A stretch of DNA of 64,000 nucleotides, from positions 62,001 to 126,000 of the forward strand of contig JACRCX010000025.1 in the NCBI GenBank assembly GCA_016218815.1, read 5' to 3'. The stretch is from Deltaproteobacteria bacterium. GTDB taxonomy: Bacteria > Myxococcota_A > Polyangia > DRWM01 > JAAZOP01. Below the pieces are notes generated by a model that was given only the letters and a program-made list of their open reading frames with translations, had not been told where the DNA came from and searched no databases. Position numbers and translations under genes: made by a program. Each line of letters opens with the position of its first letter. Within the stretch, counting starts at the first letter, position 1. Positions 58,187-64,000 of this stretch are shown in pieces.

Positions 58187-58825
58187 CTACAGGATCATGT
58201 CGATCGGGTAGTAGATCCTTGCCCTCCCACCCTCCGGTCTCGGGTACTCGATGGAGCGGAAGACCTCCTCGATGCAGCTCTCCAGGGTGGGGTCGTCCAC
58301 CGAGAGGCAGACGGCGATCTCGTCGGTTTCCCCGCTGCGGTCCACGACGAACCGGGCGTCGACGTGTACCTCGACGGGTCTCACCCGCATCATGAAGTCC
58401 CCGTAGCACGCCTGGAACGCCGCCCTCTTCCGGCTGACAGCGGCTCGGACTGCGCCGCCGTCGATCGCGCCGCCGTGACGGTGTGAACCCCCATCACCGA
58501 CGCGGGGGCAATCCCAAGCAACCGGCGCGTCGCCCACATCGTCGACTGCCCCGGCGTCGCCCTCCTCCTCCGCTTCAGGGACGGACGCTTCCGCGCCGGG
58601 CTCGGGTGCGGAGGTCGCATCGGGCGGCATCGTTGTTCCTGCGTCGGCCGCGAGATCGAGGACGATCGGCGCGACGTAGGCCACGACGGTCGGGTCCTGG
58701 AACCCGGATCCCTCGTCCACCACCAGCCACTCGACCGGTGCCGGCTCGGGCCGCGGCGGCGGTGCGGAAGCGCAGCCGAGCACGGCCGCGGCCGACCAGA
58801 CGGCCAATCGGGCAGTTCGCTGCAT
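58187..58825 (-). CDS. Lipoprotein with AgmX/PglI-type C-terminal domain
   Basis: 212 residues. ATG 58825 gives a lipobox AAVLGC (C18). After a Pro/Ala/Asp linker, residues about 115-212 match the myxobacterial C-terminal domain found in AgmX/PglI gliding proteins: VSRKRAAFQACYGDFMMRVR, then VDARFVVDRSGETDEIAVCL, ESCIEEVFRSIEYPRPEGG and IYYPIDM, related in outline to TonB tails. Two conserved Cys pairs are kept. Its partner is unknown. Confidence 0.75.
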   Translation of the reverse strand: MQRTARLAVWSAAAVLGCASAPPPRPEPAPVEWLVVDEGSGFQDPTVVAYVAPIVLDLAADAGTTMPPDATSAPEPGAEASVPEAEEEGDAGAVDDVGDAPVAWDCPRVGDGGSHRHGGAIDGGAVRAAVSRKRAAFQACYGDFMMRVRPVEVHVDARFVVDRSGETDEIAVCLSVDDPTLESCIEEVFRSIEYPRPEGGRARIYYPIDMIL

Positions 58826-59078
58826 CGCCGCCTTGGTTGCCGCCGGGGGCACGGAGGTTTCGAGGGTCAGGGCGGCGACGACGTGCGGCGGCGACGCATC
58901 CGTCTGATCGCACGCCGATCGGCGGCCATGGCGATGGCGGCGCCGAACTGCACCAACCCGAGGACGGTCGCATCGTGGAGACACGCTTGTCGGCCTCGGG
59001 AACCGGCAGATGCCGCGAGAACATGGGCTCCTGGGGAGAAGCCTCTACGAGATGACCGACGTCAGGCCGGGCGGCGGA

Positions 59079-59492
59079 TCAGCCACCATTCCCTTGGGCA
59101 ACTCGACGATAGCGCTCGTTCCAGAAACGGACGAGTTGCTGGTGGGTCGCAAAGTCCACCCACGTCATGTTCGGGCCTCGACGGGGATCTCCACCGAAGC
59201 ACAGCGGTTGGAGGTACCACTTGATCCGACCCTTGAAGCTGTCGTCGGCGGCAAGTTGAACGTCCTCGAAGGATCGTCCGTCCGCTTCCAGGTACCGGGT
59301 GTCCAGGGGAACTGTTGGGACGCGGAACCGTCGGCCCCCGCCATCGACGACAAGGAAATCGTCCCACCCGACGAGCGCCACGATCTGGTACCCCGGCAGG
59401 AACCGTGGCAGGCCGTAGGCCTCCGTCGCACCCGCAACCTCGACCGCATCGAAGACGATCAAGTAGTCATCACCGGCCCAGCCTTCGCGCAT
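59079..59492 (-). CDS. SMI1/KNR4 (SUKH)-like protein, possibly lacking its N-terminus
   Basis: 137 residues from ATG 59492. GDDYLIVFDAVEVAGATEAY, then PGYQIVALVGWDDFLVVDGG, FRVPTVPLDTRYLEAD resemble the second half of SUKH domains ('L-EL-NEAY...P-IGSDGGGE-...VP...'). SUKH proteins often act as immunity proteins to polymorphic toxins. Upstream codons remain open for a while without a clear start, so the N-terminus may be lost or further upstream. No toxin gene is adjacent. Confidence 0.5.
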   Translation of the reverse strand: MREGWAGDDYLIVFDAVEVAGATEAYGLPRFLPGYQIVALVGWDDFLVVDGGGRRFRVPTVPLDTRYLEADGRSFEDVQLAADDSFKGRIKWYLQPLCFGGDPRRGPNMTWVDFATHQQLVRFWNERYRRVAQGNGG

Positions 59493-59567
59493 CCGTCGCT
59501 CTCGGAGGATACCACAAGCGGCGCATGCGACGTCCCCGTTGGCAGGGATCCCCGGGGGGGACCGTCC

Positions 59568-59777
59568 TCATCGCCTCCTCCGGACCGCCCGCCGGTCGAC
59601 GGCCACGGCGATGCTGACGACGACCGAGGCCAGAGCGACAACGATTAAGCCGACCAGCCACCGTGGAGCGAACCTGAGCGGTGCGGAGAGCGCGACCGCG
59701 ACGATGAAGACGACGCCCGCGATGACCCCGGCGCGGCAACCAGCGGGGGTGTCGAAGAAGAGGTACTGTTTCTCCAC
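59568..59777 (-). CDS. Small two-helix membrane protein
   Basis: 69 residues, GTG start at 59777 with GGAAGGGGG upstream. Two membrane helices (CRAGVIAGVVFIVAVALSA and WLVGLIVVALASVVVSIAVA) and a basic end RRAVRRRR, so both ends are probably cytoplasmic. No family recognised. Confidence 0.55.
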   Translation of the reverse strand: MEKQYLFFDTPAGCRAGVIAGVVFIVAVALSAPLRFAPRWLVGLIVVALASVVVSIAVAVDRRAVRRRR

Positions 59778-59812
59778 GGCGTCCCCCTTCCGCCGGTCGG
59801 GTCACCGCTCCG

Positions 59813-59999
59813 TCCTGGCCGACGACGACCACTCCGACGTCGTCGATCAGGGCACCCGACGGCAGGCGCACCCGCCGCACCAGCTCGTCAGCGGCGGCTT
59901 GGGGCTCCAGTTCGCGGACGATCTCGGCGATCACCTCGCGCCGGAGGTACGTGAACAGCCCGTCGGTGCCGACGACCCTCTTGCCCCGAAGCAGGCGAA
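59813..59999 (-). pseudogene. C-terminal fragment of a PP2C-type protein phosphatase
   Basis: The minus strand reads KRVVGTDGLFTYLRREVIAE, then PQAAADELVRRVRLPSGALI and DDVGVVVV, which is the end of bacterial PP2C phosphatases ('LLCSDGL-...AA-LV-AR-GS-DNVTVVVV', with metal-binding Asp in TDG and DD). The first two thirds are missing: directly upstream is the end of the nuclease-like gene. Confidence 0.6.
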
Positions 60000-60014
60000 C
60001 CAGAAGGACGCGGC

Positions 60015-61043
60015 TCAGGCGCAGTCCCCGACTGCATCCTCCAGGATCTGCCGGACCGGACTCAGCGCTTCCATCGCCGACCTGAGTCGGGCGTCGGCTT
60101 CCGAACGCGTCGGGCGCTGATCGGTAGTCCACAGGCGCAGACCAATCGAAAAGCGCGGAGAGACGCCCTTCTCGTCGAGGACTGCCCGCACGTACCGCAT
60201 GAGGGCAGGGAGATCATCGGGGGAACATCCGCTTCTGCACTTGCTCGCTGGCGGTCGTACACCACCTTGGCGATAGCGGCGCGGCCACACCCCGAGAATG
60301 AGGTCATCTCGGACGGGTATCGCGCGACGCAGCGCGCCTTCCGAATCGGGCAGGTGCGCGTGATGCGGGCGGTTTTCAATCCACAGCGACGCGATGATCT
60401 CGCCGGGTCCCCGCCGGATCCAGAACATCCACTGCACCGGAAGCATCGTGTGAACGGCGAATCCCCAGCTACCCGGAATGCACGGCGGATCAGAGGGCGC
60501 TTCGTGGACATCCTGCCAGACGCCAGCGTGCGGACGGAGATCGGCATCGGCACCGAAGCGCTCCCGAGCGAGCAGCAGCAACACCGCGGCATGCCGGGTG
60601 GTCTGAAAGAACAACTCCCGCTGGAATAGGACCGCTTGGTCCGGTGGTTCGCCGTCACTCGTTCCGCTCGGCGAAATGGAAACGTGGCCCAGTCCGAGTC
60701 GCTTCATGTGCGGTCGAATCTCCTCCAAGTCCAGCCTCCCAGCGGGTGTCCCGATGGAGACCCTCGGGACCACCGCGGAGTACGCGACCGCCTGAGCGAA
60801 GGCCGCGCGGACGTCGCCTCTGGCAACACCACGCTTCACTTCGACGGCCCATGCGTCCACGTCGTTGTCGTCCGTCCACCGGCAACCAAGAGCGTCGACC
60901 TCCTGCAACACTACCGGCAGAACCAGCTTGCGATCGCTTGCGGCACCGACGACTTCCGAAAACCCCTTCGTCGTCATGTGCCGCACCAGCGCGGGGTAGA
61001 GGTGCTTTTCCTTGAGCACGGCCGCGCTGCGAGGGCTCTTCAT
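60015..61043 (-). CDS. PD-(D/E)XK nuclease-like protein
   Basis: 342 residues. Near the N-terminus (about 48-100) is a D-x(n)-ExK arrangement, DVDAWAVEVKRG (D61/D63, E68, K70), followed by AFAQAVAYSAVVPRVSIGTP, the Q-x-x-x-Y helix common in this nuclease superfamily; LYPALVRHMTTKGF is the usual first helix. The C-terminal 240 residues are unassigned. It might be a restriction or repair nuclease, or a DNA-binding protein. ATG 61043 overlaps the TGA of the basic repeat protein gene (ATGA), so the two are probably made together. Confidence 0.6.
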   Translation of the reverse strand: MKSPRSAAVLKEKHLYPALVRHMTTKGFSEVVGAASDRKLVLPVVLQEVDALGCRWTDDNDVDAWAVEVKRGVARGDVRAAFAQAVAYSAVVPRVSIGTPAGRLDLEEIRPHMKRLGLGHVSISPSGTSDGEPPDQAVLFQRELFFQTTRHAAVLLLLARERFGADADLRPHAGVWQDVHEAPSDPPCIPGSWGFAVHTMLPVQWMFWIRRGPGEIIASLWIENRPHHAHLPDSEGALRRAIPVRDDLILGVWPRRYRQGGVRPPASKCRSGCSPDDLPALMRYVRAVLDEKGVSPRFSIGLRLWTTDQRPTRSEADARLRSAMEALSPVRQILEDAVGDCA

Positions 61044-61789
61044 ATCGCCACCCCACGGCGCGTCGCGCGGGCTTCGCTCCTCATCACCTCGATCGCCGCC
61101 TCAAACCCCTTCTCCTTCGCCAGCGCCTTGAGCTTCGCCTTCTCGGCCTCCGACCTGGACCGCAGCATCCCGATGTAGGTCCCCTGGAGCTTCCTCTGCG
61201 CCTTGCGCTGCGGGGACTCGCGCAACTTCTTCGACGCGGACTTGGTCGGCGGAGGGGTCTTCCGCGCCGACGCGCTCTTCACCATCTTCGCCGGTGCAGC
61301 CTTCGCCGCCTTCGACCCGCCCTTCCCCACCAGCAGCTTCTTCATCTCGGCCAGCGCCGCGGCGGGACCTTTCTCCGCGTTGATCGTCCTGATTCGCTCG
61401 CGGGCAGCGCCGGCAAATCCGCGCAGGTAACCCGCGTACTGACCCTGCACCCGGCGGAACTTCCGGAGCTTCGGCGAGAGGTGCGGCTGGACCGGTGCCG
61501 CCGCGGGCTTCGTCGGCCGGGCCTTCGCTGCTGCCGCGCGCTTCCGTTGCGCGGCCTTCCTCGACGCCGCCGCAGTCTTCGCTCTCGCCGTCGGTGCCGC
61601 CGGCGCCCCACTCCCACGCAGCGCCTTCAGCTCGGCCTCGACGGCGGCGATGCGTTCGCCGCGCTCAGCGGCAAGCCGGAGGACCTCCACCTTCGTGGTC
61701 TTCCCGCCGGCGACGAGGCTTTCAACGGCGTAGGCGATGTCAACGACGGGCAGGCTGGCGATGTTGGTGCGCTTGGTCTTCGGCATCAT
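61040..61789 (-). CDS. Lys/Ala-rich basic protein with a duplicated motif, possible nucleoid protein
   Basis: 249 residues. An N-terminal helical part (1-60) is followed by a Lys/Ala/Pro-rich linker (60-105) like histone H1-type tails. Two copies of one motif follow: RRVQGQYAGYLRGFAGAAR with EKGPAAALAEMKKLL (113-153) and RKLQGTYIGMLRSRSEAEK with EKGFEAAIEVMRSEA (199-240). Linkers between are again Lys/Ala/Pro. I do not know the family; nucleic-acid binding is inferred from charge and from coupling to the nuclease-like gene. AGGAGGG lies directly before two consecutive ATGs; the second (61786) has better spacing. Confidence 0.65.
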   Translation of the reverse strand: MMPKTKRTNIASLPVVDIAYAVESLVAGGKTTKVEVLRLAAERGERIAAVEAELKALRGSGAPAAPTARAKTAAASRKAAQRKRAAAAKARPTKPAAAPVQPHLSPKLRKFRRVQGQYAGYLRGFAGAARERIRTINAEKGPAAALAEMKKLLVGKGGSKAAKAAPAKMVKSASARKTPPPTKSASKKLRESPQRKAQRKLQGTYIGMLRSRSEAEKAKLKALAKEKGFEAAIEVMRSEARATRRGVAI

Positions 61790-61951
61790 CCCTCCTGGAG
61801 GCGCGGCGAGCCGCCGGAGCAGCGGGCTTCGTAGCGCAACGTCGGGAGCACCGCAACCGGCGACGCCGATCATGCAGGAGACCAACGAGGTCGGCGGCAG
61901 ACACGGTGGGCACGGATCGCTTCCCCGCAATCGCCGATCAGGTGGCGATGA

Positions 61952-62215
61952 TCACCACCGGCTCTTGCACGCCTTGCAGTACCAGGGCGGCCTGTTGCCC
62001 TTGGCGTCGCCGCAGCAGCCCCCCAGGACCACCTCGCCTCGCTGGACGGCGTCGAGCAGGGGCTGCATCGACTGCGGGGCCGGGTAGCCCCAGAAGATGG
62101 GCACGACGTTCTCGGAGCCGCACGTCGGGCAAGAGGGCGTCGTGTCCTTGGTTGGCCGCGTCTTCCGCCTGGCCCGAGGCACCGATGATCGGCTCTTCGG
62201 CTTCGCCGCCCGCAC
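61952..62215 (-). CDS. Small zinc-ribbon protein
   Basis: 87 residues, GTG start at 62215. After a basic leader come CPTCGSENVVPIFWGYP, GGCCGDAKGNRP and WYCKACKSRW: two CxxC pairs that would bind one zinc, with a GGC turn between. The pattern 'CP-CG-...PI-YG-P...G-V-LGGC...W-C-C' belongs to an unnamed family of small bacterial proteins. It lies upstream of the basic protein gene, about 160 bases away, on the same strand. Confidence 0.6.
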   Translation of the reverse strand: MRAAKPKSRSSVPRARRKTRPTKDTTPSCPTCGSENVVPIFWGYPAPQSMQPLLDAVQRGEVVLGGCCGDAKGNRPPWYCKACKSRW

Positions 62216-62373
62216 GCCGGCATTCTACGCGGTCGTCCAACGTCGCGGTAGCTTGGGTCGCGGTCGACGCCGTGGTCCGACCTGCAGGCCACGACGGACG
62301 ATCCGCAGTCGCCGGCGCACTCCGCTTCGGCGACCGCTTGATCTTGAACGCTGCGACGTGACCTGATCCCCGC

Positions 62374-63951
62374 ATGAGGTCGCCAAGTTTCGGGAAACCG
62401 CCAGTCGATCCTCCCCCGCTCAAGCCGGAGCCGCACTACGGTACCTGCACCGACGACGACTTGTCCGAGATCCTGGCCGGCTACCGCGGGCTGGACGTGG
62501 CGAGCGGTGGGGCCTACGGGACGTTCCTTCGATCCACCGACGGTTGCAACGGCTGCGACGGCATCCCCGAGGAAAATCGTCCGCTGCCCTTCCTGCACGG
62601 TGGGTTCGACTTCCGGAGGCCGATCGCGGCGCTGGCGCTGGAGTTGAAGCGTGCCGCCGATGCCCTGGCGCCGTACCGCCGGAACGCAGACGAGGGACGG
62701 CTCAAGGGGACCATCCGCTACTTCCCCGACGACCCGGCGGCGCGGCCGGCGTTGGGGACCTTCCTCCGCAAGCACGACCTGCAGGGGCTCTTCATCGGCC
62801 ACTGCGGCTGGAGCGATTTCGCGATGCGTCTGCGGGGAGAGACCGCGTCCCTCGGGGTCAAGCTCATGATTCTGGGCAACGACTGGTACCCGCTGACGCA
62901 GTGCGCGAACTTCCTGACCGGTCGCTTCGCGTTCGACCTGGACGTGAAGAACTTCATCCGGAACGTCGCCGAGGAAGAGGACCGGAAGGTGCAGAAACTC
63001 TCGGAGGACGACGCGCGCCGCTTCTTCCGGAAGCACGACGTCTACCTCGGAAACACCCTGCTGTGCTTCCGCAACGGGTGGGGCAAGGAGGGGTCGAGCA
63101 ACCTGTCGTGGCAGTCGTTCGAGAACTGCCGAGAGCGGGTCAAGGCCCACATCCTCGCCCTGCGCCCTCGGGTCGTGGCGACGTTCGGAGCGAACAGCAG
63201 CGCGACCGTCGCGGGGATCTCGACCGGCGCCGACCGACGGACCGAGGAGGCGCTCGCGAAGATCCGGCTCGCCGGACGGGGCACGGTGCCGTTGGGCGCC
63301 AGCGTCACGTCGTACTACGACCGGGTCAGCCGCCCGGCAGGTCTGCCGGTACGGTGCGATGGGCAGGAGTTCGTCTTCGTGCCCCTCTGCCACCCGTCGC
63401 GACGGATCAACCGCTTCCGGGGCGACTACGCCGCCCTCCTGGGAGCGATCGAGGCAACGCAGGTCCACGAGTCTGTTGGTGGCGACGGAACCGACGCAAC
63501 GGCAGGGAGCCTGGGAATGAAACGGTCCGAGGCCGACGAGGACAGGCCGGCAGCGGGTCGGTCACGGCTGCGTGCCGACGACGTCGCCAATGTCGTCCTC
63601 GAGCTGGAGCGCGCCGCTCTGGACCGCTGGGGCCGTGGCGACCCCTCCGGCTTCCTTGAGCTCTGCGCCGACGACGTCGCCTACTTCGACCCGTTCGTCG
63701 AGCGCCGCGTCGACGGTCTCGCCGCCCTGACGACCTACTACGAGTCCCTACGCGGCAAGGTCCGCGTGGACCGGTACGAACTGCTCAACCCGCACGTAGC
63801 CGTCCTCGGCGACGTCGCCGTGCTCACGTTCAACTACATCTCGTGGACCGACGGCGCCGTCCATCGCTGGAACTGCACCGAGGTCTACCGCCACACGCCG
63901 ACTGGGTGGCGCATCGTGCAGACGCACTGGTCGTTGACGAAGCCGGGCTGA
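62374..63951 (+). CDS. Uracil-DNA glycosylase-like protein fused to an NTF2/SnoaL-like domain
   Basis: 525 residues. The first 365 resemble the UDG superfamily fold: GLFIGHCGWSDFAMRL and VKLMILGNDWYPLTQCANFL early, VKAHILALRPRVVATFGANS in the middle and FVPLCHPSRRINRF at the end, where the superfamily has its 'HPS' loop. Residues 382-525 are an NTF2-like domain: LERAALDRWGRGDPSGFLEL, VAYFDPFVERRVDGL, YRHTPTGWRIVQTHWS. A second start, ATG 63517 with GGGAG about eight bases before it, lies exactly between the domains, so the latter may also be made alone (144 residues). No stop separates them. Role unknown. Confidence 0.6.
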   Translation: MRSPSFGKPPVDPPPLKPEPHYGTCTDDDLSEILAGYRGLDVASGGAYGTFLRSTDGCNGCDGIPEENRPLPFLHGGFDFRRPIAALALELKRAADALAPYRRNADEGRLKGTIRYFPDDPAARPALGTFLRKHDLQGLFIGHCGWSDFAMRLRGETASLGVKLMILGNDWYPLTQCANFLTGRFAFDLDVKNFIRNVAEEEDRKVQKLSEDDARRFFRKHDVYLGNTLLCFRNGWGKEGSSNLSWQSFENCRERVKAHILALRPRVVATFGANSSATVAGISTGADRRTEEALAKIRLAGRGTVPLGASVTSYYDRVSRPAGLPVRCDGQEFVFVPLCHPSRRINRFRGDYAALLGAIEATQVHESVGGDGTDATAGSLGMKRSEADEDRPAAGRSRLRADDVANVVLELERAALDRWGRGDPSGFLELCADDVAYFDPFVERRVDGLAALTTYYESLRGKVRVDRYELLNPHVAVLGDVAVLTFNYISWTDGAVHRWNCTEVYRHTPTGWRIVQTHWSLTKPG

Positions 63952-64000
63952 AGCCCGCCGAGGCGTGCGGCGCATCAACCGGACGACCCCGCGTTCGCTG

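Overview
This is a very G+C-rich bacterial chromosome segment, most likely from a member of the Myxococcota (the former Deltaproteobacteria). Four things point there: a Cys-Gly-Cys / hydrophobic / Arg-run tail of MYXO-CTERM type preceded by five MopE-like Asp/Cys repeats (38729-40123); myxobacterial Cys-rich repeats (8592-11072 and 56296-57897); an AgmX/PglI-type C-terminal domain (58187-58825); and many lipoproteins in which the lipobox cysteine is followed by an Asp/Gly/Ala-rich linker. I found no rRNA, tRNA or CRISPR array. Part of the second half is rearranged: transposase remnants and truncated housekeeping genes lie between about 51 and 53.4 kb, and a phosphatase fragment lies near 59.9 kb.

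Layout. 0-6 kb: the end of an acyl-CoA ligase-like gene, a B12/radical SAM enzyme, a two-kinase hybrid histidine kinase and a receiver-kinase protein. 6-14.5 kb: two copies of an ECF-like sigma factor gene, each ending in a 14-15 base G run flanked by an inverted repeat and a conserved untranslated element, and each followed by secreted genes (an S74-chaperoned fibre and an FG-GAP lipoprotein after copy 1; a Cys-rich secreted protein and a propeller lipoprotein after copy 2). Copy 2 is frameshifted. 14.7-18 kb: an AAA/DUF4143 ATPase, an MNT-HEPN pair lodged between duplicated gene ends, and a CAT/E2-fold acyltransferase. 18-24 kb: an iron-sulfur protein, a PAS-GGDEF cyclase, a C25-type peptidase lipoprotein, a four-helix-bundle protein bounded by inverted heptamer repeats, and a cysteine hydrolase. 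24.5-29.6 kb: a minus-strand MacAB-like export operon led by a TetR regulator and closed by a strong hairpin. 30-44.8 kb: a cardiolipin synthase, a GH71/99-like lipoprotein, several surface lipoproteins, the MopE/MYXO-CTERM amidase, a flavin reductase, an alpha/beta hydrolase and an OPA-family MFS transporter. 44.7-51 kb: a GGDEF-EAL protein, two coupled ArsA-like ATPases, a class I isoprenoid synthase-fold protein and a methyltransferase. 51-64 kb: transposase debris, HU, lipoproteins, an SMI1-like protein, a PD-(D/E)XK-like protein coupled to a basic repeat protein, a zinc ribbon protein and a UDG-like/NTF2-like fusion.

The spaces between genes carry an unusual variety of short-period repeats (7, 8, 9-10 and 10 bases). 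Eight copies of one family (CGCAAAGGA/CGCAGAGA) all lie in the same orientation over 42 kb regardless of gene direction. In three places repeat DNA has been drawn into reading frames (5885-6042, 22750-22925, 31450-31547).

The strongest candidates for something undescribed are the duplicated sigma-factor/poly-G cassettes upstream of surface genes, the inverted-repeat-bounded four-helix-bundle module, and the MNT-HEPN insertion between duplicated gene ends.
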